A DNA stretch of 64,000 bases from Laburnicola sp. R22_1 (taxonomy: Eukaryota > Ascomycota > Dothideomycetes > Pleosporales > Didymosphaeriaceae). Both the position numbers and the translations under genes were made by a program. Shown piece by piece: positions 40,157-50,882 of the stretch. Positions within the stretch are counted from its first letter, which is position 1. Each line of letters opens with the position of its first letter. The stretch is from positions 496,001 to 560,000 of the forward strand of contig JACONQ010000013.1 of the NCBI GenBank assembly GCA_014281115.1, given 5' to 3'. The notes under the pieces are model-generated. The model did not search any database, was not told where the DNA came from, and was given only the letters and a program-made list of their open reading frames with translations.

Positions 40157-43100
40157 ATGGCAGGGCAGCCTTGTACCCAGGGTCTTGACAGAACCATGGA
40201 GGATCCGCTGTGAGTATCTCACGCCAACATCTACACCAAGCTGACTGCCCAGATCGGATCACAATTCCTTCGATGTAACCTTCAAAGCTATCCAGCACGC
40301 CATTTCAGATGTGGATGAACGGACGTACTGTCGTTACACCGGGATCGCTTCGTTGTCGAAAGATCTGAAGACCATATGCAACAAGTATTCGAAAGAGAAA
40401 TCGATCTTATTAGCATGCGAAAAGAGATTTACGCTTTTTCTGCGCTCGTTGGAGCCGTACTTTGATCTGCTCACCGTTGTGGTTCAAGCCAGGTCAGAAT
40501 GGCGAACATGGTTTTGGGGATTGACATGTTTGATCTTCAGAGTATCGTTTGTCACTCACAACTTATCGCGCTATGTTGACTGACCTTTTCCAGGCTGGCA
40601 GCAGTTATGCTCTCTTACTAGAGAAACTTGCAAACTTGTTCGAAACCATAGTGCACCTACTGCCGGACTATCGACAACTCTACGAAATGTGCATATGCCA
40701 GCCGCATCATCACCACTACCGCGGCGAGCGGCTTCTGGAAATGCTGTCGTACGCATATACAGACCTGACAGAATTTTGTTTGGAGTTGTACCGAATGTTT
40801 TTCAGAAAACCCCACGGTATGTTGATTTTACGTACGAGTATCTTCGGGCATGCGCGTTCGTAATTCTCTCTCCAAATTTTCCGGTGGTCATTTCCGCTTT
40901 GGGAAGTGCAGATGTGGCGCATACGGAAATGCCATCCAATTATTGGCGCACGTGAACTTAGTTTCACATTGCAAAAGTCGCACAACTTATTGCGATAAAA
41001 TTTTGACCCAGCACTCAGGCCAAAATGTAAGCTCTCAAGTAACAGTTTGCAGGGATCGCATTACGCCATGTTCGCTTGCTCGCGCCTACAACCCTATGGA
41101 GGCCGCTCGATTCTCGGTTCGCACAACTCGAGGCACGTCTTGTTCATCACAAAGCATGGCTAGAAAGCGAGATTGGAAGTTCCAATCAAGACTCTGCGAC
41201 AATAGCCCGGCATCGCAGAGAGTACATCGATTTTCTTGACAAGCAGTGTGAGGTAGCCGAGAGTAGTGAGCTTGCAGAGCAGAGAATGGCGAAACGAAGT
41301 CGGTATATTCCTTGAAATTCAGGTATAGAAGCATTGTGCTAATTTTTGAGCAGTGAGGAGAGTCGATCGGTTAAAGACATGGCTCGATAGTTGCTGCTCT
41401 TATCGAGACGTATACGATGTTGGGCCTCGTCTCAAGCAACGCCACCCAAAGACCTGTACCTGGTTTCTGGAGAACGAAAAGTACTGCCGCTGGAGAAATA
41501 TGCCTTTCGAAAATGGCCGAGCGAACGATGTCGAACATCTTGAGAGTGATTGGCAACATAGAGTCCTCTTTGTGCAAGGTAAGTCAACTACTCTTACAGC
41601 CACGGGACAACAGTGTGTAGAAAGACCTCTTGCGTACTACGTATACTGAGGTGACCCTACCTTAGTTTATGCCCGAACTTTTATACTAGTGCTATACGAC
41701 TTGGCTCTTCTATCTGGATATACTCAAACCACGGTCACGAACAATAGTCCAACAAATCAATAGCCAAGGAAAATGCGCTAACAATTTGGCAGCTGAATTA
41801 GGTTTTGGGAAAAGCTTTCTTTCTGGTGCAGTCATTGATGATCTCAATGCCGAAGCGGGCCACCTGAATATTGATGATGAGCATGAACCACCTTCTACCG
41901 CATTCTACCATTTTAGCGCAGCTCATTCGTACTGCATCCATCCGGACGACGCATTTCGAGCACTTACAGATCAGCTCATCCACACTCATCGCCACGATCG
42001 ATCCACTCTAGATGCCATCTCATTACTCTTACGGAAAGCTCCCTCACGAGCGAAGGCTACATCTGATGAAGTCATCTCCGTCCTTGCAATACTACTACGG
42101 CAACACCCTACCTTTATTGTCATTGATGGCCTCGACGAATGCAGTGACATGGGACTTCTACTCCAGAGCATCCCTCATCTCTGCGGCAGGTCTGATACCC
42201 GAGTCATTCTATTTAGCAGACCGAACATCAAGATTCCCAATGAATACCGAAAATGGGCTCCTGATGCACCGTACATCGTATCATTACGTGGTAACAGCAA
42301 CGAGCACGATATCGAAGCCTATATTGTGGATAATCTTCATGAGCTCGCCGATCAAGGATACTTTGGAATCTCCATGGACCGGTCCCTCATTCGACCCATT
42401 GCCCAAAGGTCGAAGGGCAGCTTCCTCTGGGCCAGCTCACTGTTGAAGTATCTGCAGTCTCCAGTACTGTCCCCGGATGAACGCCGGACCAAGCTGGAGA
42501 AAGCGCATGAGCTGGAAGGCTTAGAGTCAGTCTATCACCATATTCTCTCGCTGCTCGATGCTCGGCCGCAGATGGAGAAGCGTATCGTCTCCAACATCTT
42601 CCGCCTGTTAACACTATCGATACATCGGCTATCCATTCCGGCACTTCAAACAGCACTCGCCATTGTGCCAGGGCAGCGTACACTCGAGGCCCGCATGTCG
42701 CTTAACGTCATCGAATCAATACCACAACTAACATGTGGCCTGGTCGAAGTAACACGATCCAGCGTGATCTTCACACACAAGTCCGTCAGAGAGCACCTCC
42801 AAGCGGTGGACTCTCCATCGAGCGAGTTCAGTCTGTATGACGAGAGCCTCGCACACGCTCACCTAGCCGCATGTTGCATCTCGTATCTCGCATTCGACGC
42901 GCCCAAACGCCCACTTGGACACCCACAGTCTGCCACTCACCACATCGGGTCAGCACCGCAAGTCCCAAGTAGTAGCACGCGCATGCGCACAAGTAGATCC
43001 GACGACAGCGGCTACAAGTCCATGTCCTCGGCATCAGAAACCGAGCCCCTCGGCCCTCCACACCCGACGCCTCCACCTGCTTCCCCAGCCCCCGCACACC

Positions 43101-43522
43101 CACCACCCCCCTTCGACGCAGACCTCCCCTTCCTCCGCTACGCCACTCTCTGCTGGCCCATCCACCTCACCCGCGCCCTCTCACCATCTTCCACCCCCTC
43201 CCCGGCCCACATCCTCCCCTGGCTCACCTCCCTCTCCACCTTCCTGACGTCCCGCCCCGCCGTCACCGCCTGGGCTGAAGCCTCCTGGCGCTACAACCTC
43301 TCGCCCACCCTGTCGCGGCTGGTTCCCCTCCTCGAAGCTGCCAAGGCGCGCACGCCGCCTGCGACGGTCGAGGGCAGGGTATTGCGGTGGGTGGTGCGTG
43401 GGGTGAGGGAGTTGAGTGAGAGGTTGAATGAGGCTAAGGGTGGGTTTGGGACTACATTGAAGGGGGATCCGGGGTTGATTTGGGGGTGGAGGGGGGGAGG
43501 GGGGTTGGTTGGGGCGGGTTGA
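40157..43522 (+). CDS. DUF7708-like NACHT NTPase (fungal NLR-type protein), six exons
   Basis: Exons are 40157-40209, 40253-40541, 40594-40816, 41053-41298, 41354-41578 and 41793-43522, giving 921 residues with every phase consistent. Introns show donors GTGAGT, GTATCG, GTATGT, GTCGGT and GTAAGT, acceptors ending CAG, and CTRAY branches in most. Residues about 40-190 resemble DUF7708, the helical N-terminal domain of many fungal NLRs ('SKEKSILLACEKRFTLFLRS', 'FETIVHLLPDYRQLYEMC', 'SYAYTDLTEFCLELYRMFF'). A coiled linker ('LEARLVHHKAWLESEIG') follows. The NACHT domain has Walker A 'AELGFGKS' (346-353, formed across the last intron), Walker B 'IVIDGLDE' (454-461), 'VILFSRPN', then 'FLWASSLLKYLQS' and a winged-helix-like part. 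The tail is Pro/Ser-rich with no clear sensor repeats. Likely role: cytosolic non-self recognition (family inference). The third intron (236 nt) is the weakest boundary. Confidence 0.8.
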
Positions 43523-44082
43523 GTGAAGGCAGGCAGGGTGAAGGTATTGAAGGAAATGTGACGACCAACATGGAAGGGGTGGGATGGGGAGGGATAGGAG
43601 AGAAGCTTTTGTGTAGGGCGTGGAGGGGAGGGATTGGTTAGGAGAGAATATAAGGCGCTGGGGAAATCGTGAAGGTTGTGGCGGTGGGTCTGCAGCGGAC
43701 AATTCTCGTTTACTATTAATATGTTGAAAAAGGCTTTGGTATGAAATGAAGAGGCCGAAAAGAGTGGCAAACATGGGATAGCACAGCACAACAAGGGTAG
43801 TGAATTTACGCAATTTGGTTTGACGGTCTCCCATTGATTCACACGCTTCTGGACACATAGAAGTACATGGAGTGGAATGTGATGATTATGTTGTTCTCAC
43901 CGCATTGATTCCCCCTCCCACAATCATACAATGATAGGAAAAGAGCAGAGTCTCGAAATCGCACATGCGTCTAGTCGGTCTAAAATCGGTCTAACAGGAT
44001 ATCTCCCTTGGTACTCCCAGAATGCAACATGAACCACCCTTCAAACCAAGCCCATCACCCTCTTGCCTCCCAAACCAACGAC
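43523..44082. other. Intergenic between convergent NACHT and peroxidase genes
   Basis: No gene. The end of the NACHT ORF and the following about 150 bp are strongly G-rich on the + strand, creating long antisense open frames that I do not regard as real. Confidence 0.55.
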
Positions 44083-45270
44083 CTAGTCAAAAGAGCTCTT
44101 AAAGACCCACCGCTGATCCTCCGGCTGCGCAAACGGCACACCGAGCTCAAACAGTGTGCACACGGCCTCGGAAAAGTCCTTGAAGAAGGCATCATTATCC
44201 TTTGCATACTTCTCCGCATAGCTCCTAAAGCTCTTATCCTTGATGATTTCCATATCCGTCGGCAGCATCATGAGCGACTTTGTCTTGACATCCTCAAACT
44301 GCTTGGGCCCATTCCACTTTTTGTACGCCCACTTCTCCTCCAGCAGCAACTTGAAGTAATCGTTCGTCAGCGTCGTAGGGCTGAACGTCCACGGGCCGCT
44401 GTATCCAGAGCGATCCGTGTGGCAGCGGCCCAGCGCATGGGCACCAGACAGCGCGACCATCTCTTTATCGGAGAAGCCCATGCGGCCAAAGATGGCGCGG
44501 ATGTGGCTGCGGTCCTTGGACGCGTCGGGCAGGCGGCCGTCGGGCGTGCAGAAGGAGACGTCGCGGTCGGTGCGGCCGGCTCGGAAGGGAACCTTGGGAC
44601 CTTGCATTTCTTGGATGGCGCAGATGCCCGACAGGATCCAGAGGTCGGAATAGGTTATCCAGGGGAATTGCTGCTTGACGGGCTCGAGGAAGTCGCGGGC
44701 GGCTTTGAGGCCGGCATTTGCGCCGTGGTCGCCTTCGGGGGCGAAACGCATGGTTGCGCCATTGGAGCCGCCGGTGTTGGTTAGCTTGTCATAGCTAGGG
44801 GTGTGTTAGCATCTGTATTTGATGATCTGGCACTGGGGCGGGTGTGCTCACGTTCCAGAAGCGTGCCATGCCAATCGCAACAGCACAGGTCCGTAGCTGC
44901 CATCGTCGTAGTCGTCGTACTCCTCCAGCCTCTTTGCAATCACATTGTACACATCCTGGTAGTCCTCGAACCTCGGTGTGAAGACTGCCGGTGCCTTGGC
45001 TGTCTGACCAAACCACTCAGGCTTCTGCAGGTAGACGCCGTATCCCAGAGCGATGGCAGCCAAGGCACTGGCGCCGTAGAGCATGCCGTTGGGGTTGCCA
45101 TCGTACTTGTCGGGCTGCTGCTCCTGGGACGCATAGCTGCGGCGCTGATACTGCTGGCGGAAGGCGTGCTGAGGCGCAACGAAGCGTGCGGAGCGCGTCG
45201 AGGTGGTGCGGAACGAGGGCGCCGCGGTGCGCAGAGCGCGGGTGATGAAGCTTCGAGAAGCAGATGCCAT
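44083..45270 (-). CDS. CCP1: Cytochrome c peroxidase, mitochondrial
   Basis: Exons are 45270-44852 and 44794-44083, giving 376 residues. The 57-nt intron has donor GTGAGC and acceptor CTAG, joining 'WHAS-GT' to 'YDKLTNTGG'. An Arg/Ser-rich mitochondrial presequence (about 1-46) is followed by a hydrophobic sorting segment (about 62-80), as expected for an intermembrane-space protein. The class I haem peroxidase core has distal Arg132, Trp135 and His136 in '[11 protein letters not shown]', proximal His259 in '[11 protein letters not shown]', and Trp275 in 'GPWTFSP' matching the radical-forming Trp of yeast Ccp1. '[16 protein letters not shown]' is also typical. The enzyme reduces hydrogen peroxide with electrons from cytochrome c. 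Length and residues are complete. Confidence 0.96.
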
Positions 45271-46321
45271 TGCTGTGGATTCCTATGTCGGTGTCTGTCT
45301 CGTCGGGTATCTCCAGTTATCAACCTAACTGAGCTCGCGATAAGGAAAGGCAAGCTGGCGAGTCGCAGCTTCCCAAGCTCAATTGGTGGCGAAAGATGGC
45401 GGGATGAAAAGAACGAGTGGGGAAATGAACGAAGCCAAAGTAAGGCAGGACGGCGAAAGTATTTAAAACGTGAGAACCGAGCTTTCAATCCCACCAAGTT
45501 CCATTCTCTTCTTTAAAAAGCCAGCCGGCACGTCAACTTTATCAAAGTGGGTCCTTTTGCGTGTGCTGATGCGCCAACCGACCAATCAGCGTTATTCTCC
45601 GCGCCGCTTCTAGAACCATGCTGCTCATCTAAGCTAAGCGGCTGACATGCCGATTCCTTGCCGAAACATCTCGCCGTCTCTTTTACAAATGCAAGATCAG
45701 ATGGCGTTATCATCATCCGATGTCAGGCACGGAGCAAAGTTGGACACCGGGGTTTTGTGCTTGTAGTTCTCATTGTCAGCGTAGATCCGCCTTCTGTGAT
45801 TGGCTGCGGGGTGCTTGGTCGACGACATGCGTGGGGGAATTGAAAGGTATCGAACGCTCTGCCTGCCTTGGGCTAAGGAGTGGGAACAGCGGGTTCCTAA
45901 TGATATGGCGTTGCATATATTGGTACACTAAAATGTGTATTTAGGCTGCCCAAAGCATATGCAAAGAAAGCTGCAATAGCACCAAATGCTACCGACTCAA
46001 AAGGAATATACAATAGCATGCAAAATAGGTCCCAAAAATTTTTCATCGTGCGCCTATGACCAACCTACGCCCTAGCAGCGTGGAAAACACCCCCGATATG
46101 ATTATTAAATGCCGAGTACATGAAAACCAGAAATACAAAACCAAAAGATAAAAATGAGAATGCCTCCGAGGAAATAAAGGAGGGGTTTGTACCGTGTCCG
46201 AAGACTATCCGGAAGCAGGTCGGTTCGAAACTCCCTTTGCTATGCATCCTGAAGTCGTCGTATATAGTTTCCGTCATGCACATCGTGAAGCGCATATGCC
46301 TCATAATGTACTAAATGCTGA
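45271..46321. other. Intergenic, promoter of the peroxidase gene and 3' flank of the F-box gene
   Basis: About 1 kb without a supported gene or RNA. A stretch at about 46020-46180 is AT-rich. Confidence 0.5.
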
Positions 46322-47671
46322 TTATAGAAAACTGGTGTTAGGCGTGGCAGTCCCGGATGGCGCGAAAAAGGGTAGGTGGGACTGCATCGGGACGTTACAC
46401 GGACCCGTTAGATCAGGGCGATGGGGTTGTTCCGGGGGTGCGCTTCCGAGTTTTTGGTCTGCGGCTTCCTTTTCCACCTTCGGTTTTAGCTGAGACCATG
46501 AGAGCATGTTAGGCATCTTTGGTATTTGAATCGCGCGTTTGTATGAAGGACACGCCTCCAACTCCTTGGCACTGATGGGAGGTGTCATTTCGGCAGCCTT
46601 CTCCATGAAGTACTTCTTGCGCGCCGTCTTCTTCTCGTGGAAGTCGGATGACTTTGATTGCCGAGCGCGATCTTCCCACAGCTCCATTTTGCGAGCGAAA
46701 TCGTGGCGTTCTTTGACCAACTTCTCTTTCTCGCTTATCCACACATTGCCCTCGGTGTGCCAGGAAGCGGCCTTCTCCCTGCTCTCTTTGACGTACTCGG
46801 CTACAAGATTTTGTACGTCACGAAGAAGGTAGACGTTCTTCAGGGAGTGGGTGTTCCCAGGACCAACACCTACGAAATTTTCCCAGGAATCGAAGATGCC
46901 AACTGGTATGCACTTGAGGAAATCCAATTGGTGCTCTTCGTCTACAGCCTCGAGAAGCGGAAAGACTTCGTGCTCTTTAATGGTCTTCGAATGTAGACAG
47001 GACTTGCACCACCGTCGGAGAAATGCCCAGTACGTTTTGCGCGTCGACGACCTGTTGCAGCTCATGCATCCATGTCCGTGTCGTAGGTGTGCATATTGAA
47101 ACTCTGTAAGCTCCGAAGGCGGATCCGGGAGAGTGTCATTGTAGTAGAAGCTCCTGCTGTGCTTCCAAAGCATGGGGTTGTCTCTCAAGAAACGATAACA
47201 CGAAGCGATCTTGGTGCGCATCTCGAGTAATTGTGCCGGATCTGAGAAGCGAAGAATGGTGAACCAGCTATCCAGGTCGACGCTTTTTTTTAGAACCGTG
47301 CCTCTTCGAAACTTGGTGGGGGTCGGTAGTTGCGACGTCTGCGTGAGCGGAGGTCGCCCAGTCGAGGTGCGTACAGCTGTCATCACTGAGTGGAGTATCG
47401 GATCCAACTTGGGTTCTTTCCTGACCATGGAGCCACAAGTTCCGCCATTCTCGGCATCGTTGGGTCCCCGTTTCCGCTTCTTCCCTCCATGCTCCGGATC
47501 GGGAATTCTCGACAGCCGCACTCGGCGGGACTTGACCTCCTTCCCACCCCTCGAGCCCCGCTTGCCGTCCGATTTGCGGCAGTCGATGACGGTGCCATAG
47601 GCTTGGAGTTGCGGACCAGTTGTTGGTGTCTGCTTGTTGACTTTGAAAGCGAAGTCCTTGGTGTTGACCAT
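46322..47671 (-). CDS. F-box-like protein with a C4 zinc cluster
   Basis: An intronless ORF of 449 residues starting MVNTKDFAF. Residues 1-125 are basic and disordered ('GGKKRKRGP' resembles a nuclear localisation signal). Residues about 130-175 look like an F-box ('SWFTILRFSDPAQLLEMRTK', 'CYRFLRDNPMLWKHSR'). The region after it carries two Cys pairs, Cys202/Cys205 ('HGCMSCNRS') and Cys222/Cys225 ('WCKSCLHSK'), likely one zinc site. A long charged coiled coil follows (about 290-370). Proteins of this layout occur in Pezizomycotina and are presumed SCF ubiquitin-ligase adaptors, which is a family inference. The substrate is unknown. The start is the first ATG in frame with a good A at -3. Confidence 0.75.
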   Translation of the reverse strand: MVNTKDFAFKVNKQTPTTGPQLQAYGTVIDCRKSDGKRGSRGGKEVKSRRVRLSRIPDPEHGGKKRKRGPNDAENGGTCGSMVRKEPKLDPILHSVMTAVRTSTGRPPLTQTSQLPTPTKFRRGTVLKKSVDLDSWFTILRFSDPAQLLEMRTKIASCYRFLRDNPMLWKHSRSFYYNDTLPDPPSELTEFQYAHLRHGHGCMSCNRSSTRKTYWAFLRRWCKSCLHSKTIKEHEVFPLLEAVDEEHQLDFLKCIPVGIFDSWENFVGVGPGNTHSLKNVYLLRDVQNLVAEYVKESREKAASWHTEGNVWISEKEKLVKERHDFARKMELWEDRARQSKSSDFHEKKTARKKYFMEKAAEMTPPISAKELEACPSYKRAIQIPKMPNMLSWSQLKPKVEKEAADQKLGSAPPEQPHRPDLTGPCNVPMQSHLPFFAPSGTATPNTSFL

Positions 47672-48672
47672 GGTCAGCAGGACAGCCGCTGAGGGGTCGG
47701 ATGGAGGGGTAGCTGACAGCGAACTTGCGGGAGTATCGATGGCAGCAGCATAGGTGGGGTTCGCGCGGGCGAGGTCGGCGGCGAGGGTGAAGAGGCTGAT
47801 GAGAGGCGAAGAGGGCGGGCGAGGTGAAAGAGGTCGGTTTTGGAGGTGCAGGTCTGAGACTTGGCTCCCGGACGGACTTTACCTAAGCGAGTAGTATAGC
47901 CCATGTACCGGCTAGGAGGCACCTGGGAGGTCATGCCGACTTCAGCCTGTGGTCACCACAAGACAAACCACGGGTGTAAAAGGTGCCGACTGCAAACCGC
48001 GCGGCCTCGGGGTTGATGAGCCTCCGCCCGCACGATGCGAGATTCACATTCTTGTTGTGCACTACGCACGGTCCCCACGCTAGGTGTGGGCGGTCGGCGG
48101 CATCGGCAACGGCGTCCAGTGTCGCTGCCAGACCAGAATCACATCCTCAGGAGTCAGCAATTCACATCCTCAGGAGTCGGCAATGTGATGAGCACACCCA
48201 GCAGCCTAGATAATAGGCGAACATACATCACACGCCCACCAGCAGCGCCAGAAAGTGACGCCATGACGTCGTCGAGGAGCGCGTCACGGCTCGGGCACAT
48301 CACCGTGATGAGGCGGATTCACAGGTGTTGCTCGAGGTGAGGCCAGCCGCCGCGTGATTGGCGCGGAGCGTGTCGCAGCTTCCTCTTCCGGCCCAGCCTC
48401 AACAAGGTCAAGGTCGTCTACACCACCCCAACAGCGGCAAGCAGATGCGGGAAGCAGATGCGGGCCCCAGGTCCTTGTACGCAGCAAGCGACCGACGTCG
48501 GGCTTTATATGTTAATAATAAGAGCACTGACAGCCTGGGAGCCGTGAGGTCCGAACCAGAGTTTTTCTTTCATCTTTCGCCCGCCTAGAGAAGACCCTAC
48601 CACAATAATCTACTGCTTGAGACGCGTGATTGGGCTACCAACACTAGACTACCGGTATCATACCTAGCGACC
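47672..48672. other. Intergenic, divergent promoters of the F-box and MFS genes
   Basis: No gene supported. A minus-strand Pro/Ser/Leu-rich open frame (47934-47674) directly upstream of the F-box gene is probably 5' leader. A two-copy 23-bp tandem repeat lies at 48139-48184. Confidence 0.5.
48139..48184 (+). repeat. Tandem duplication of a 23-bp unit
   Basis: TCACATCCTCAGGAGTCAGC-AAT is repeated immediately with one A-to-G difference (48139-48161, 48162-48184). It is upstream of the MFS gene; function unknown. Confidence 0.92.
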
Positions 48673-50516
48673 ATGTTCTCGCCCAAGGAGAGTGAGTAAC
48701 GAACAAGTCGACCACTTCGGACGATTCTAACGCACAACAGAAGAAGGGATTCCGTCCCATGGTGCAGATGATGCCGGAGTGCCACCCTACGATGCCCGCT
48801 ACAACGAAGATGCCCCAGACATGGTCGTGTGCCCTCCGCACACCACCGAGAGCAAGCTAGTGACCAGGATTGACCTGCACGTCATCCCCTTCCTTTGCAT
48901 CATGTACCTACTGGCCTTCTTGGACCGCGTCAACATCTCCAACGCCAATGTCTTCGGTCTCTCACAGGAACTGGATATCCTGGAACACAACAAGTACAAC
49001 AACGCGCTGGTCATCTTCTTCGTTCCGTATATCCTCTTCGAGATCCCTTCCAACATTATTCTCAAGAAACTGAAGCCGAGAGTATGGCTCTCCATTTGCA
49101 TGTTCGGGTTTGGCCTGGGTGAGTAATAAATCCTCCGTATGCGTGAATCTTTCCCCAGCGAGAAGCAACTCGATTGATTCTAGGGACCAGTCACAATGGC
49201 CACTACAGCTACAGGACGAATTTTTGAGCACAGTTGGCCTTGGTATTGCTTATCCTGGGGTAGCACATTGGACTCGAACTTTTGTCCTAGTACTGTAGCA
49301 ACACTTAAGCATTCGTGCCGTGTTTGATCCACGTACAGCCTCTTCAAATAGATCTGACAAGCAACCAGTCACCATGCTCCAAGGCTTCGTTCAAAACTAC
49401 GCTGGTCTTCTGACAACTCGCTTCTTCCTCGGCGTCTTCGAGACCGGCTTGTTCCCTGGCGCCTTCTACCTCATTGGCATGTGGTACCGCAGACACGAAG
49501 CTCAAAAGCGCTACACCTTCTTCTTTAGCAGCACCACACTAGCCGGAGCCTTTGGAGGCCTACTCGCGTCCGCCATTGGCAAAATGGATGGTATGGCCGG
49601 CTACCGCGGCTGGAGGTGAGTGACGCCTTGAACGAGGAAAATTCATGCGCTAAAATGGTGGAGATGGATATTTATCCTTGAAGGATTACTCACCGTGATC
49701 GTCTCATTCTTCTTTTTCTTCCTGCTGCCCAACTTCCCCGAGGAGGTGAAGTGGCTCACCGAGGAAGAGCGCGCCTTCGTTCAAGCTCGGCTGCGGATTG
49801 ACCAAGGAAGGAGCGCGCGGGAGCGTCCCATCAAACTGGCAGACGTCGGGCGCGTGTTCAAGGACCCTAAGATCATCCTTGGCGGATTCATGTTCTTCGG
49901 GCTCGTCGTGCCCGCGTACAGCTATGCGTACTTTTCGCCCGCCATCATCCAAGGCTACGGATACAGCCCCATGCAGACACAGTTGCATTCCGTACCGCCA
50001 TGGGCCGCGGCTTTTGTCTTCGCCATGATTGTAGCCTGGTTTTCCGATCGTCTCAAGCACCGCTTCCTTTTCGCCATTTTCCCCATCTGCGTTGCAATCA
50101 GCGGTTTCGCCGTCCTGATATCGGTGCACGACAACCGCCAAGTGCAGTATGCTGCGCTCTTCCTCGTCGCCATGGGCATGTATACCGCCATGCCTGTCAT
50201 CGCGTGCTGGTTTAATATGAACCTGGGTGGACACCACAGACGCGCCATCGGGTCCGCGTGGCAGGTCGGCTTTGGCAACATTGGTGGTATCATCGCCGTG
50301 TATGCGTTTTTGAAGAAAGACGCCCCGAAGTATATCCCCGGGTACTCGATCTGTCTTGCCTTTGTGCTGCTAAGTGCACTGAGTTGTTTGACTTACTTCG
50401 TTCTGTGCAAGATGGCGAACCGCAAGAGGGAGAGGAGTGTGAGAGACGTGGGGCTGACCGAATATGAGAAGACGGAGTTGGGTGACCTGAACCCGGATTA
50501 TAGGTACTTGCTTTAA
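48673..50516 (+). CDS. MFS transporter, allantoate permease (Dal5/Tna1) family
   Basis: Exons are 48673-48691, 48741-49118, 49369-49615 and 49664-50516, giving 498 residues. Introns are 49, 250 and 48 nt with GTGAGT-type donors and AG acceptors; all phases agree. Family features are 'HVIPFLCIMYLLAFLDRVNI' with 'NISNANVFGL' after helix 1, 'YILFEIPSNIILKKLKPRVW', 'RFFLGVFETGLFPGAFYLIG' and 'YRGWRWIFILEGLLT'. A cytosolic loop precedes the second six helices. Twelve membrane helices are expected. Relatives import organic anions such as allantoate, nicotinate, pantothenate or dipeptides; the substrate is not inferable. The second intron is unusually long because it seems to have absorbed an about 178-bp insertion flanked by duplicated splice-site sequence. 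Confidence 0.93.
49199..49376 (+). mobile_element. Probable short insertion within the MFS intron
   Basis: ACCAGTCACAATG (49186-49198) and ACCAGTCACCATG (49364-49376) agree at 12 of 13 bases and bracket about 165 bp. The second copy is the acceptor plus first exon bases now in use. The first would be an equivalent acceptor and gives the same opening (Val-Thr-Met), but then runs into a stop. The bracketed DNA resembles 3475-3590 (minus strand). The simplest reading is an inserted short element with a target-site duplication, now spliced out. Confidence 0.6.
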
Positions 50517-50882
50517 GAGCGGTGAATTGGATACGACCAGAATGAGAGAAAGTACAGGAAACAATTCAAGATAGTTCAAGTTCCTGGTTCCTTCATTCTT
50601 TCTTGATGTCGAGTTCCACCTTCGCATCTGAAACCTGGTTGACGGGTGCATCTCCCTCTTGATTTGAATGCTGTGTTTCCTTTCAGACCGGTACGTCTTC
50701 TTCTTTCAATTTTCCATGCCGGTACTTGCCCTCTTATTTTAGCGGAAGCACACTCCGTAGCTGGACCGGCGGACTGGACGCGTTAGCTTACGAACAACTA
50801 GCTTCTGTTCCAGCCTTTTGCCATAGTCTGAGCTGCGTCTGTTGCAGAAGATTGTCTTTCTTAAAGGCATTATTCCGCTTCT
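50517..50882. other. Intergenic between convergent genes
   Basis: Short convergent 3' flanks; nothing coding. Confidence 0.55.

Noticed and set aside
40850..41239. Open frame inside the third intron of the NACHT gene, with Cys/Gly-rich text, considered as an extra exon
   Set aside because: No acceptor gives the right phase to enter it from exon 3, and its only good donor leaves in the wrong phase for exon 4. The direct 236-nt intron is phase-consistent.
43181..43858. Long Pro/Ser-rich open frames on the minus strand
   Set aside because: They mirror the C/T-rich tail of the NACHT gene and the G-rich DNA after it. The peptides are low complexity with no start context or domain.
44008..44784. 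258-codon plus-strand open frame over the peroxidase gene
   Set aside because: It is antisense to cytochrome c peroxidase, which has full motifs and splice support. The plus-strand product has no recognisable features.
47674..47934. 86-codon minus-strand ORF directly upstream of the F-box gene
   Set aside because: Pro/Ser/Leu-rich with no domain; best explained as 5' leader or promoter sequence.
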